A stretch of 61,505 nt of DNA, taken from an uncultured Porphyromonadaceae bacterium (GTDB lineage Bacteria > Bacteroidota > Bacteroidia > Bacteroidales > Muribaculaceae). A program made the translations under genes and the position numbers. Where the stretch lies: positions 1 to 61,505 of the forward strand of contig URCF01000012.1 in NCBI GenBank assembly GCA_900546365.1, read 5' to 3'. Within the stretch, counting starts at the first letter, position 1; the number at the start of each line of letters is the position of its first letter. Under the pieces are notes generated by a model. It was not told where the DNA came from, searched no databases, and worked only from the letters and a program-made list of their open reading frames with translations. Shown here one piece after another: positions 8,087 through 16,877 of this stretch.

Positions 8087-9274
8087 TTATTTGATTACAT
8101 CGTATTTCTTGAACACCTTGGTGATTCTGTCGAGTGCGTAGTCCACCTGCTCGGGTGTGTGTGTGGCCATGAGGCTGAAGCGTATCAGAGTGTCCTGAGG
8201 AGCAACAGCCGGCGACACCACGGGGTTGACGAAGATGCCTTCGCGGAGCAGCTCGGTGGTGATGGCGAATGTTTTGTTGTTGTCGCGGATGAACAGCGGG
8301 ATGATGGGGGTGGAGGTGTTGCCGATTTCAAATCCGGCGGAGCGGAACCCGTCAAGGGCGCGCTTGGTCACATTCCAGAGGTTCTCCTGAATCTCGGGCT
8401 CTTTCTCCATAATCTCAATTGCTTTGAGCGCAGCGGCTGTGGATGCCGGAGTGATGCTGGCGGTGAAGATGTAGGAGCGGCTGTGGTGGCGGAGGAAGTT
8501 GGTGATTTCCTTGTCTGTTGCTATGAAACCGCCAAGCGAGGCGAACGATTTGGAGAATGTGCCCATGATGAGGTCCACATCGTCGGCCACTCCGTAATGG
8601 TGGCATACGCCGCGACCGCCGGGGCCGAACACTCCGATACCGTGGGCCTCGTCCACCATCACTGTGGCATTGTATTTCTTGGCAAGCTCGGTGATGGTTT
8701 TCACATCAGCCACATCGCCCTCCATGGAGAACACTCCATCGGTCACAATCAGCTTGATTTTGTCAGGGTCGCATTTCTGGAGCTGTTTTTCCAGCGACGC
8801 CATGTCGTTGTGCTTGTATTTGAGCGACTGGGAGAACGACAGGCGGCGGCCTTCAATGATGGAGGCGTGGTCCTGCTCGTCCCACAGTATGTAGTCCTCG
8901 CGACCGGTGAGAGTGGAGACAACGCCGAGGTTCACGCCGAAGCCGGTGCTGTAGATCATCACATCTTCTTTGCCCATATATTCGGCCAACCGTGCCTCCA
9001 GCTGCTTGTGGAGGTCAAGGGTGCCGTTGAGGAAGGGGGAGCCGGCGCAGCCTGTGCCGTATTTCTTGGTGGCTTCAATGGCTGCTTCTTTGATGCGGGG
9101 GTCGTTGACAAGGCCGGTGTAGCAGTTTGAACCAAACATCAACACCTTTTCGCCGTCAATAATGACTTCCGGATCTTGTTCTGACGATATCGCGCGGAAA
9201 TAGGGGTAGATTCCGGCGGCTTTTGCCTCCTGCGGGGCTGTGTACTGTGAAAGTTTAGCTTGTAATGGCTTCAT
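8087..9274 (-). CDS. spt: Serine palmitoyltransferase (AONS family)
   Basis: Condenses L-serine with a fatty acyl-CoA to 3-ketosphinganine, the first step of sphingolipid synthesis, which is typical of Bacteroidales. The 395-residue PLP enzyme begins MKPLQAKLSQYTAPQ and reads AAGIYPYFRAISS, FGSNCYTGL, GTGCAGSPFLNGTLDLH, VDEAHGIGVFG and GTFSKSFASLGGF with PLP lysine near 242. This is much closer to Bacteroides Spt than to 8-amino-7-oxononanoate synthase or glycine C-acetyltransferase as I recall them. The start at 9274 is chosen because the open frame extends upstream past the promoter at 9338-9345. Confidence 0.88.
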   Translation of the reverse strand: MKPLQAKLSQYTAPQEAKAAGIYPYFRAISSEQDPEVIIDGEKVLMFGSNCYTGLVNDPRIKEAAIEATKKYGTGCAGSPFLNGTLDLHKQLEARLAEYMGKEDVMIYSTGFGVNLGVVSTLTGREDYILWDEQDHASIIEGRRLSFSQSLKYKHNDMASLEKQLQKCDPDKIKLIVTDGVFSMEGDVADVKTITELAKKYNATVMVDEAHGIGVFGPGGRGVCHHYGVADDVDLIMGTFSKSFASLGGFIATDKEITNFLRHHSRSYIFTASITPASTAAALKAIEIMEKEPEIQENLWNVTKRALDGFRSAGFEIGNTSTPIIPLFIRDNNKTFAITTELLREGIFVNPVVSPAVAPQDTLIRFSLMATHTPEQVDYALDRITKVFKKYDVIK

Positions 9275-9337
9275 TGTTAAGCGACTGATAATAGTAAAAC
9301 TATCTGCAAGGAAGGTCAGTTCCGTAAATGCAGGCTG

Positions 9338-9345
9338 CAAATTTA
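9338..9345 (-). promoter_or_regulatory. Promoter of spt (-7 TAAATTTG)
   Basis: TAAATTTG on the minus strand fits the Bacteroidetes -7 box. It gives a leader of about 60 bases to ATG 9274. Confidence 0.65.
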
Positions 9346-9380
9346 CGAAAAATCTTGAGAAAATTAGCCGAATGCATGAG

Positions 9381-9415
9381 ATTTTTGCACTTTTTTGGAC
9401 AAAAAGTGCAAAAAT
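9381..9415. repeat. Perfect 15-base inverted repeat upstream of spt
   Basis: Arms ATTTTTGCACTTTTT and its exact complement surround the 5-base loop TGGAC. It lies 75 bases after the end of the EEP gene (9491) and just upstream of the spt promoter. It could be the terminator of the EEP/M28 operon or an operator for spt; the GCAC core and A/T flanks allow either. Confidence 0.75.
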
Positions 9416-9490
9416 TGTTTCTTCGCGTATCCGGCCTTCCATGGCAATGGTTGTGTTGAAGCCGGGAATGTCGCGACAATTCCAAATGAA

Positions 9491-10414
9491 TCAGAAGCGG
9501 GCGCGGATGACGATGGGGAAATGGTCGGACGGGGTGCGGGCTTTGTGGGGAATGATGGAAATCTCCTCGGGGGCGTTTGCGCTGTAGTTGGGCTCCGCAT
9601 CAGGCTCGGCGGTGCGGTAGGTGTCGGTGAGCACGCCGTATTTGTCCACTTTCACGTTGGGCGACACGAAGATATGGTCGATGCGTGAGGTGGAGAAGCA
9701 GTCGGTGCAGTAGTCGTTGAATGTGCCGTTGAGGGCATATACAAAATCGGCGGTGAGATAGCTGTCATTGAGCGCCCCTGTGGAGATGAGGGTGGCGTAG
9801 CTCCGGTGGGTTTGGTCAACATTGAAGTCACCGGTGAGGAATGTGGGCAGTCCTTCGCCAAATTCTTTCATCTTTTTCTGCACCAGAAGTGCACTCTCGA
9901 TACGTGCCTGTTTGCCGATATGGTCCATGTGGAGGTTGAAAAACAGCATTTCCTTGCCGGAGTCGTTGTGTTTCAGGCGTGCCCATGAGCATATGCGCGG
10001 AAGCACGGCGTCCCACCCTATGCTCGGGCGGTCGGGTGTTTCCGAGAGCCAGAAGTCGCCGTGGTCCACGAGGGTGAACTTGTCGGTGCGGTAGAATATC
10101 GCGGAATGTTCTCCGGCATCTATGCCATCCTCGCGGCCCACACCGGTGTAGTCGTAGCCGGGGAGGGCGGCTTTCAGCTGCTCAAGCTGGTGCTTGAACC
10201 CTTCCTGAGTGCCGAACACATCAAATTCGTGATACCGTATGAGCTGCGCCAGTATCGGGCAGCGCACATTCCACCCGTTGCCTTGGATGGAGTCGTGGGT
10301 GTTGTGCTGGCGGATGTTGTACGAAGCGATGTTGACTACGGCTTCCTGTGCTGAACACCATAGACTTACGGTGAACAGAACTGTTATGGCGAGGACGGTG
10401 TGGAGTTTGTTCAT
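9491..10414 (-). CDS. Secreted endonuclease/exonuclease/phosphatase-family protein
   Basis: A 307-residue protein with signal peptide (MNKLHTVLAITVLFTVSLWC then SAQ) and an EEP fold: ASYNIR, GTQEGF with metal-binding Glu, NLHMDHIG, TGDFNVDQ and the terminal SDHFP with catalytic His. Secreted EEP proteins of this type in Bacteroidetes may be phosphodiesterases or nucleases; the substrate is unknown. The start at 10414 gives an ATGA overlap with the M28 gene, whereas the longer frame would run far into that gene and lack the signal peptide. It is translated from the M28 transcript. Confidence 0.82.
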   Translation of the reverse strand: MNKLHTVLAITVLFTVSLWCSAQEAVVNIASYNIRQHNTHDSIQGNGWNVRCPILAQLIRYHEFDVFGTQEGFKHQLEQLKAALPGYDYTGVGREDGIDAGEHSAIFYRTDKFTLVDHGDFWLSETPDRPSIGWDAVLPRICSWARLKHNDSGKEMLFFNLHMDHIGKQARIESALLVQKKMKEFGEGLPTFLTGDFNVDQTHRSYATLISTGALNDSYLTADFVYALNGTFNDYCTDCFSTSRIDHIFVSPNVKVDKYGVLTDTYRTAEPDAEPNYSANAPEEISIIPHKARTPSDHFPIVIRARF

Positions 10415-11415
10415 TTGCTTGGGGATGAGGGCGTTTCGGAATAGATTACATCCAACACAACCTGACCGGCGGCCTTGAGCGATGCAGGGTCGATATGCTG
10501 CAGATTGTCGTTTACGGTGTGCCATGTGGGCGGGAACCCTCTCGTTTCAGCATTGTTGCATTCCACGATGTCGATAGCCGGGATGCCGGCGTTGTTCAAA
10601 AACAGATGGTCGTCGATGAGAGCGCCGCCGATTTCGTTGACGAATTTCACGGCGTAGGGTGATGCCGCGGCCATTCCCCACACTTTGTCCACCACTTTCG
10701 GGGCGAACTTATGGGAGTGAAATTCGCGGTGGAAGCGTGCACCTTTGCCGCCCACCATGTCCAGCACAATAGCGTAGCGCGGACGGTTGTCGGCGGTGTA
10801 GGGTGTATGGTTCACCCAATACTGTGTGCCGAGACACCATGTTTCGTCGCTGTTGCCCCAACCATCGCTCTTGCCGTAGTCCTCAGCATCCACGGCCAGG
10901 AAATCCACACCTATATGAGGATTCTTGATTGCAAGGTTGCGGGCCATCTCCAGCATCACGGCCACCCCCGAGGCCCCGTCGTTGGCGCCGTCGATCGGTT
11001 TGCCGGTGTTGGCCTCGTCCTGGTCCTGGTCGGCCCACGGGCGGGTGTCGTAATGAGCCACAATCAGCACCCTGTCGTTGAGCTCAGGGCGATATTGAGC
11101 CATTATGTTGGTTATGGGAAGCTCGTCGCCGGTGTGAGCGGCCACGAGTGCATTTTGCGTAATGATGGTGTCAGCCCCGAATTGACGGAACTTATCAAGG
11201 ATATAGTTTGCACAGTCGGTATGGGCTTTTGTTCCAGGCACGCGGGGTCCGAACTTCACTTGGTCCCTGACATACTGATATGCGGAATCCTGGCTGAATG
11301 TAAGCTCACTTTTGTATTGTGGCACAGATGCCGGTGTTTTTGAGCTGCTGTTGCCGCAAGCCGACATGAATGTCACGGCTGCGAGGCAAATCGCTGATGT
11401 GAGTAACTGCTTCAT
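10411..11415 (-). CDS. M28-family lipoprotein, glutaminyl-peptide cyclotransferase-like
   Basis: A 334-residue lipoprotein with signal peptide and lipobox FMSAC (Cys20). The M28 zinc-site residues are visible: VAHYDTRPWADQD, NDGASGVAVMLEMARN, DAEDYG and TWHTVNDN. This pattern matches the bacterial type II glutaminyl cyclase of Bacteroidetes, which converts N-terminal Gln of exported proteins to pyroglutamate. An aminopeptidase role is the alternative. A signal-peptide cleavage leaving Q is common in this phylum, and several proteins in this window have AQ at the predicted cut. First gene of a two-gene operon. Confidence 0.8.
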   Translation of the reverse strand: MKQLLTSAICLAAVTFMSACGNSSSKTPASVPQYKSELTFSQDSAYQYVRDQVKFGPRVPGTKAHTDCANYILDKFRQFGADTIITQNALVAAHTGDELPITNIMAQYRPELNDRVLIVAHYDTRPWADQDQDEANTGKPIDGANDGASGVAVMLEMARNLAIKNPHIGVDFLAVDAEDYGKSDGWGNSDETWCLGTQYWVNHTPYTADNRPRYAIVLDMVGGKGARFHREFHSHKFAPKVVDKVWGMAAASPYAVKFVNEIGGALIDDHLFLNNAGIPAIDIVECNNAETRGFPPTWHTVNDNLQHIDPASLKAAGQVVLDVIYSETPSSPSK

Positions 11416-11432
11416 GACATGGTCATTTTGCG

Positions 11433-11440
11433 CAAAGTTA
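11433..11440 (-). promoter_or_regulatory. Promoter of M28/EEP operon (-7 TAACTTTG)
   Basis: Exact TAnnTTTG on the minus strand, giving a short leader of about 14 bases before ATG 11415. Confidence 0.65.
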
Positions 11441-11547
11441 CGAATATGTTACGAGATAATGACAAAGACACCAATTTAAATTTATTCCAAACTGTATATT
11501 TTGCATTTATTAACTTGTGTGGGCAATTGGCTTGCTCATGTGTGGGG

Positions 11548-11555
11548 TAGCTTTG
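11548..11555 (+). promoter_or_regulatory. Promoter of the 69-residue ORF (-7 TAGCTTTG)
   Basis: TAGCTTTG with TTG 18 bases upstream, 30 bases before ATG 11585. This is the main support for that small gene. Confidence 0.65.
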
Positions 11556-11584
11556 CAATGTAATTCAAAGAAATACCCAATCCT

Positions 11585-11794
11585 ATGGCAACAATCAACA
11601 GCTCAGATACAATATTTGCCACCGTGAAGCTTCGCGGTGTTACAGTAGGGTCGTTCACTCTCAGCGGCATGACCGGATTCAGCGATGTGGTGCGCCATGT
11701 GCGCCACTCTATGGGCAACCTTGCCGGACTGGCCACTCTGCAGCTCCGCAACAGCTCTCAAGGCTGGAGTCGCAACAGTGCCCTCCTGTTCTGA
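11585..11794 (+). CDS. Small protein of unknown function (69 aa)
   Basis: MATINSSDTIFATVKLRGVT opens a 69-residue protein rich in small and hydroxyl residues, with a short predicted beta pair (VKLRGVTVGSFTL) followed by a helix (DVVRHVRHSM). It has no signal peptide, Cys or membrane segment, and I do not recognise it. It is monocistronic, has its own consensus promoter, and runs toward the glycosyltransferase gene. The clean promoter and codon pattern make it more likely real than chance. Confidence 0.6.
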   Translation: MATINSSDTIFATVKLRGVTVGSFTLSGMTGFSDVVRHVRHSMGNLAGLATLQLRNSSQGWSRNSALLF

Positions 11795-11807
11795 TATTTT
11801 CCAATAT

Positions 11808-12845
11808 CTATTTGAGTCCGGAAAATGTGCGGTGCGAGAGTAGATAGTATTGTGTGAGTATATCGGGACGCTTCGGGGAGGTATGTAGCAGATCCACAGC
11901 GGGATGGTCGGTGTACAGGCGGCGCATGGAGCGGAAATCCCGGTGTGCGCGGAGTATGGCGGCTGCGTTGCCCCAGCTGCCGGTGAGCACGAATTTGATC
12001 CATGCCAATGTGTCGAGCAGGCGGCGTTTCAGCAGGGTGGCGCGGCGTGAGCTGTCGGGCAGGTTTTTATGGAGCATCAGCAGGGAGTTGCGGAAGTTGA
12101 GATATGTTTTGCGTGGGTTGCTCGCCGGAAGGCTGCCGCCGCCGAGATGGTACACGGCTGAATCGGGCACCACGGCAACGGTGTGGCCGAGCAGCTGCAT
12201 ACGCCAGCAAAGGTCAATCTCTTCCATGTGTGCAAAAAATTTGGCATCAAGGCCGCCGGCACGTTCATAGATGTCGGTGCGCACCATCAGCGCGGCACCG
12301 GAAGCCCAGAACACCGGCACGGGGTTGTTGTACTGGCCGTTGTCGCGCTCTATGGTGGAGAAGATGCGACCGCGGCAGTAGGGGTAGCCGTTACGGTCGA
12401 TGAATCCGCCGCACGCTCCGGCATACTCAAAATATCCTTCTTGGGTGAGCGACATGATTTTGGGCTGCACAGCGGCCACGTGTGGGTTGGCCTCCATATA
12501 TTTATAGAGAGGAGAGAGCCAGTCGTTGCGTACCTCCACATCGGAGTTGAGCAACACAGTGTAGCGGTAGCCGGTGGCTTGGAGGGCGAGATTGTAACCT
12601 TGGGCAAACCCATGGTTCTCATTGAACACAATCAGCTTCAGATGAGGAAATTCGCTGCACAGCATCTCCACAGAGCCGTCGGTGCTGCCATTGTCGGCCA
12701 CAATCACATCGGCGATAGAGCCGGGAGTGTGGGCGATTACGCCGGGAAGGAATCGGCGCAACATGTCGATGCCGTTCCAATTGAGGATTATCACCGCCAC
12801 CTCAGGGGTGGAGGGGTTGGGCTGAAGGCTGGTGGGTGAGGTCAT
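11808..12845 (-). CDS. Glycosyltransferase family 2
   Basis: A 345-residue GT-A enzyme with VAVIILNWNGIDMLRRFLPG, VIVADNGSTDGSVEML, LLNSDVEVRNDW (DxD-type metal site) and GGLDAKFFAHMEEIDLCWR. This matches rhamnosyl- and related transferases of GT2 that build surface glycans at the inner membrane. The start at 12845 is taken because the conserved domain begins about 15 residues later. It overlaps the 3' end of the acyltransferase gene by 44 bases, longer than usual, so a later start is possible. Last gene of the mtaB operon. Sugar specificity is unknown. Confidence 0.85.
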   Translation of the reverse strand: MTSPTSLQPNPSTPEVAVIILNWNGIDMLRRFLPGVIAHTPGSIADVIVADNGSTDGSVEMLCSEFPHLKLIVFNENHGFAQGYNLALQATGYRYTVLLNSDVEVRNDWLSPLYKYMEANPHVAAVQPKIMSLTQEGYFEYAGACGGFIDRNGYPYCRGRIFSTIERDNGQYNNPVPVFWASGAALMVRTDIYERAGGLDAKFFAHMEEIDLCWRMQLLGHTVAVVPDSAVYHLGGGSLPASNPRKTYLNFRNSLLMLHKNLPDSSRRATLLKRRLLDTLAWIKFVLTGSWGNAAAILRAHRDFRSMRRLYTDHPAVDLLHTSPKRPDILTQYYLLSHRTFSGLK

Positions 12846-13764
12846 AGTCGGGTGGTAGTGTGACAGGGTATTTCCATCGTTTGTGGCTCCAAAGCCATAT
12901 CGCGGGGTTGCGGCGTATGGTGTTCTCGAGGAGAGAGGCATAGCGTTCGGTAAGCTCCATAGGCTTAAGCTGTTCGGGATATTCGGCCACCATGCGCATC
13001 CGCACCTTGTAGTGGCCGCGCCGTAGCTTGTAGATATCCATATACACAGCACTCATCTTGAGCTTGCGCGCGAGGGTTTCGGTTCCGGTAATCATGGCTG
13101 TGGGCTGGCCGAGGAAGCGCATCAGATGGGTGGGGTCGCCGTGGCTCGGTTTCTGGTCCGACATGAAGCCGCACACATTCAGCGCGCCGCTGCGGTTCAC
13201 GCGTATAAGGTCGCGCAGCACATGGGATTTGGCAAACGATTCGGACCCGAAGCGTGAGCGCAAATGGAGATAGAGGCGGTCAATAGGTTTGTTGTTGAGC
13301 GGACGGTACACCTGGCTGTAAACAGTGCCGGCTCCGGGTTTGTGGGCAGTCCAGAGGGTGATGCTCGGAGCCCATTCCCAGTTGAAGCAGTGGGAGAAAT
13401 AGCACACCACCGACCTTCCTTGGTCAAGGAGTTGGTCCAGAATCTCAATATTTTCATATTGGAGCCGTTTGAGAATCTGTTTGTCGCTGATATGGTGGAG
13501 CTTGATGGTCTCCACAAAGCTATCGGCGAAGTTGCGGTAGAACTGACGCACAATGCGGGCCCGCTCGCCGGGAGTCTTGTCGGTGAACACGCGGTCGATG
13601 TTGTCGGCCACCACATGGCGGCGGTAGCGCACTATATAATAAAGGAGTGCGAACAGCAGGTCGGCAATGGCATAGAGCATCCAAAACGGCAGGTAGGACA
13701 GCCCTTTCTGCATGGACACAAACAGCGATGATGCGGCGTAGGACAGACGGTTGGCAAATGTCAT
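12802..13764 (-). CDS. Lipid A biosynthesis acyltransferase-like protein (LpxL/HtrB family)
   Basis: A 320-residue membrane-anchored acyltransferase. It has an N-terminal hydrophobic segment (LPFWMLYAIADLLFALLYYI) and the HxxxxE catalytic motif in FSHCFNWEWA near residue 125, then DQKP and WLWSHKRWK near the end. The family adds secondary acyl chains to lipid A; Bacteroidetes members may also act on other lysolipids. The start at 13764 makes an ATGA overlap with mtaB. Placement next to a glycosyltransferase fits envelope lipid/glycan assembly. Confidence 0.85.
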   Translation of the reverse strand: MTFANRLSYAASSLFVSMQKGLSYLPFWMLYAIADLLFALLYYIVRYRRHVVADNIDRVFTDKTPGERARIVRQFYRNFADSFVETIKLHHISDKQILKRLQYENIEILDQLLDQGRSVVCYFSHCFNWEWAPSITLWTAHKPGAGTVYSQVYRPLNNKPIDRLYLHLRSRFGSESFAKSHVLRDLIRVNRSGALNVCGFMSDQKPSHGDPTHLMRFLGQPTAMITGTETLARKLKMSAVYMDIYKLRRGHYKVRMRMVAEYPEQLKPMELTERYASLLENTIRRNPAIWLWSHKRWKYPVTLPPDYDLTHQPSAQPLHP

Positions 13765-15074
13765 GACACAATCTCTCCTTTCATAAGTTCGCCCTGCCAC
13801 TGAGTGAGGCGCACGGGCACAACGGTGTTGGCCAGCGAGCTGTCGGCAGGTATCTGTACGCGTATATAATTGTCGGTGAACCCCGACATCATGCCGTCCT
13901 TGTCGCGGTGCTCGACGAGCACAGGACGCACATCGCCAACAAACTGCGAGGCAAACGCATCGAGTTTGCGCTCGGATATGGCAATCATCTCGCGTGTGCG
14001 GAGGTGCTTGTCATGCTGGTCCACGATATGGTCGATGTTGAGGGCGCGTGTGCCGGGACGCTCGGAGTAGGGGAACACATGAAGCCGCGATATGTCAAGG
14101 CTTTCCACAAAATCATGCGACTGCTTGTAGAGGTCTGCGGTTTCTCCCCTGGCGCCAACAATCAGGTCCACGCCGATGAAAGCGTGGGGCATAGCCTCGC
14201 GAATGGCTTCCACCTTGTGGCGGAAAAGATCGGTGCGGTAATGGCGGCGCATGAGCTCGAGAATGGTGTCGCTGCCGCTCTGGAGCGGGATGTGGAAATG
14301 TGGCATGAAAGCCCGAGACTGCGCCACCCACTCTATCATCTCATCGGTGAGGAGGTCGGGCTCGATGGAGGAGATGCGGTAGCGCTCAATCCCGTCCACT
14401 TGGTCGAGGGCGCGGATAAGGTCGAAGAATGTGTCGGAACGGCCCTTGCCGAAGTCGCCGATGTTTACTCCGGTGATAACTATCTCTTTGCCACCCTCTT
14501 TTGCGGCTTGATAAGATTGTTTGACAAGATTGTCGATAGTGTCGGACCGCGATCGGCCGCGGGCCATGGGGATGGTGCAGTAGGAGCAGAAGTAGTCGCA
14601 TCCGTCCTGTACTTTGAGGAAATAGCGTGTGCGGTCGCCCCGCGAGCAGGAGGGGGTGAAGGTGCGGATATCCTTGTGGGGTGTGACCATCGTGGCGGGG
14701 CTGCGAGTGGCGAGCCATTGCTCGATATAGGCGGCGAGCTCACCCTTGCGGTCGTTGCCGGCCACCACCGCCACCGAAGGGAGGGCGGCCACCTCGGAGC
14801 TTTTGAGCTGGGCGTAGCACCCTGTCACCACAATGGCGGCATCGGGATAGCGGCGGGCGTAGGAGCGTATGGTCTGGCGGCATTTCTTGTCGGCCAGCTC
14901 GGTGACGCTGCAGGTGTTGATGACCACAATGTCGGGCATATCGCCCCTCTGGCAGCGCATGATGCCGTGTTCGGCGAGCGTGCGGGCCACGGTGGATGTC
15001 TCCGCGAAATTGAGTTTGCATCCAAATGTGTGGAACAGAGCCTTGTGAGAGCTGAAAATAGTGTGGTCAATCAT
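13761..15074 (-). CDS. mtaB: tRNA (N6-threonylcarbamoyl-A37)-C2 methylthiotransferase
   Basis: Adds a methylthio group to t6A37 of tRNAs. At 437 residues it has the usual length, and it shows the UPF0004 cysteines (FGCKLNFAET, NTCSVTELADKKC, VTGCYAQ), the radical-SAM motif in GCDYFCSYCTIPMARGRSRS, and a C-terminal TRAM-like region. The KLNFAET and IPMARG wording points to MtaB rather than MiaB or RimO. First gene of an operon with an acyltransferase and a GT2. Confidence 0.9.
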   Translation of the reverse strand: MIDHTIFSSHKALFHTFGCKLNFAETSTVARTLAEHGIMRCQRGDMPDIVVINTCSVTELADKKCRQTIRSYARRYPDAAIVVTGCYAQLKSSEVAALPSVAVVAGNDRKGELAAYIEQWLATRSPATMVTPHKDIRTFTPSCSRGDRTRYFLKVQDGCDYFCSYCTIPMARGRSRSDTIDNLVKQSYQAAKEGGKEIVITGVNIGDFGKGRSDTFFDLIRALDQVDGIERYRISSIEPDLLTDEMIEWVAQSRAFMPHFHIPLQSGSDTILELMRRHYRTDLFRHKVEAIREAMPHAFIGVDLIVGARGETADLYKQSHDFVESLDISRLHVFPYSERPGTRALNIDHIVDQHDKHLRTREMIAISERKLDAFASQFVGDVRPVLVEHRDKDGMMSGFTDNYIRVQIPADSSLANTVVPVRLTQWQGELMKGEIVS

Positions 15075-15097
15075 TGTTATCTATAAATAATAGTGCG

Positions 15098-15105
15098 CAA
15101 AATTA
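15098..15105 (-). promoter_or_regulatory. Promoter of mtaB operon (-7 TAATTTTG)
   Basis: Exact TAnnTTTG on the minus strand, 24 bases before ATG 15074. Confidence 0.65.
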
Positions 15106-15127
15106 CAAAAAAATCACCGTTAATGGT

Positions 15128-15135
15128 TATATTTG
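15128..15135 (+). promoter_or_regulatory. Promoter of acyl-CoA ligase gene (-7 TATATTTG)
   Basis: TATATTTG fits TAnnTTTG and is divergent from the mtaB promoter 23 bases away. It predicts a leader of about 73 bases. Confidence 0.5.
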
Positions 15136-15212
15136 CTGAATATTGTGGAGGGCAAACATTTGCTGCCGTGTGATTGTTGATACTTCACATACACACCAAT
15201 GTCATAACCAAA

Positions 15213-16877
15213 ATGCTTACAGAAGACCTGCTCCAGATATATGCCGACAGTTTCCGTACCAACTGGGAGCTGCCCGCGTTGTCGCAATACAGCGAAGGTA
15301 ACACATTGACCTACGGCGACCTTGCCCGGAGGATAGCCCGCACCCATCTGTTTTTCAAGGAGTGTGGCGTAAAGCCCGGACAGAAGGTGGCGGTGCTTGG
15401 CAAAAACTCCGTGCAGTGGATAGTCACCTATATGGCTACCCTCACCTATGGTGCCGTTGTAGTGCCTATATTGCACGACTTCAACCCTATAGACGCGCAG
15501 CATATCATCAACCACAGCGACTCGGTGATGCTGTTTGTCGGTGATGCCATCTGGGAGCATCTGGAGTTTGACAAGATGCCGGGGGTGAAGTATGCCATAT
15601 CTATCGACACATCGGAAGTGCTTGCCGAGAAGCCGCAGGTGAGCGGCAAGGCCAAGAAGGCGATGGGTGAGCTGAGCAAGAAATTTTCAAAGCTCTATCC
15701 CGACGGTTATGGTGCCAACGATGTGAAATACCGCTTTTTCAATGCCGACTCTTTGGCCGAAATCAACTACACCTCCGGCACCACCGGATTTTCCAAAGGT
15801 GTGATGCTGACGCTCAATAATTTGTGTGGCAATGTGGTGTTCGGGGCGGCGTCGAAGCTTCATTTCCGCGGCTCAAGGGCGTTGTCGTTTTTGCCGCTGG
15901 CTCATGCCTACGGGTGTGCGTTTGATATGCTTGTGCCGCTGGCGGTAGGCACCCATGTCACAGTGTTAGGCAAACTGCCGTCGCCCAAGCTGCTGGTAAA
16001 GGCGCTCGGTGAGGTCCGTCCCAATCTGATTCTGTGCGTGCCGCTGGTGCTTGAAAAGATGTATCGCTCGCAGATCTTGCCCGTCATCTCCAAGCCCGCC
16101 ATGCGAAGGATGCTTGCGGTGCCGTTCCTGCGGACCCGCGTTTACAGCAAGATATGCCGCAAGCTCACCGAAGCGTTTGGCGGTGAGTTCTCGCAGGTGA
16201 TAGTTGGCGGTGCGCCGCTCAATCCTGAGGTGGAGGAGTTTCTGCACCGCATCAAATTCCATTTCACAGTAGGGTTTGGCATGACCGAGTGCGGGCCGCT
16301 GATCAGCTACACCCCGTGGGACAAATTCATTTTAGGGTCGGCTGGGCGCACACTCCCCGGAATAATGTTCTCCAAGGTGGAGAGCGACAACGAGGCTTAC
16401 ATCCCAGGCGAGATTTGCGTCAAAGGCGAGAATGTGATGCGCGGCTATTACAAGAATCCCGAGGCCACCGAGGCTGTGATTGACAAGGACGGATGGCTCC
16501 ACACCGGCGATATGGGCACTATATCCAATGCCGGCACCATCTTCATCAAGGGGCGATGCAAGACCATGATACTTAGCGCAAACGGTCAGAATATCTATCC
16601 GGAGGAGATTGAGGCCAAGCTCAACAATATGCCTTATGTGGCCGAGAGTCTTGTGGTGCAGCGGGGGCACAAGCTTGTGGCACTGGTGTATCCCGACTAT
16701 GAGGCTATGGACAAGGTGGGTCTGAGCCACGAGATGATGCCCAAGGTGATGGAGAAGGTGCGCGAGGAGGTGAACCGTCAGGTGGCGCCTTACGAAAAAA
16801 TCGATGAGGTGCAGCTTCGCGCAAGCGAGTTTGAGAAAACCCCCAAGCGGTCAATCAAGCGCTTCCTCTACAGCTGA
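15213..16877 (+). CDS. Long-chain fatty acid--CoA ligase (AMP-binding family)
   Basis: Activates fatty acids to acyl-CoA via an acyl-adenylate. The 554-residue protein shows the P-loop YTSGTTGFSKGVMLT (about residue 190), the GMTECGP motif, the HTGDMG motif and a C-terminal catalytic lysine region KTPKRSIKRF. It is likely peripheral at the inner membrane. The start at 15213 (MLTEDLLQIYADSF) is preferred to the in-frame ATG at 15174. Chain-length preference cannot be read. The 3' end overlaps the converging antiporter gene by 10 bases. Confidence 0.88.
   Translation: MLTEDLLQIYADSFRTNWELPALSQYSEGNTLTYGDLARRIARTHLFFKECGVKPGQKVAVLGKNSVQWIVTYMATLTYGAVVVPILHDFNPIDAQHIINHSDSVMLFVGDAIWEHLEFDKMPGVKYAISIDTSEVLAEKPQVSGKAKKAMGELSKKFSKLYPDGYGANDVKYRFFNADSLAEINYTSGTTGFSKGVMLTLNNLCGNVVFGAASKLHFRGSRALSFLPLAHAYGCAFDMLVPLAVGTHVTVLGKLPSPKLLVKALGEVRPNLILCVPLVLEKMYRSQILPVISKPAMRRMLAVPFLRTRVYSKICRKLTEAFGGEFSQVIVGGAPLNPEVEEFLHRIKFHFTVGFGMTECGPLISYTPWDKFILGSAGRTLPGIMFSKVESDNEAYIPGEICVKGENVMRGYYKNPEATEAVIDKDGWLHTGDMGTISNAGTIFIKGRCKTMILSANGQNIYPEEIEAKLNNMPYVAESLVVQRGHKLVALVYPDYEAMDKVGLSHEMMPKVMEKVREEVNRQVAPYEKIDEVQLRASEFEKTPKRSIKRFLYS

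Noticed and set aside
9275..9442. N-terminal extension of serine palmitoyltransferase (56 codons)
   Set aside because: It runs through the promoter and the inverted repeat, and family members start at the MKPLQAKL position.
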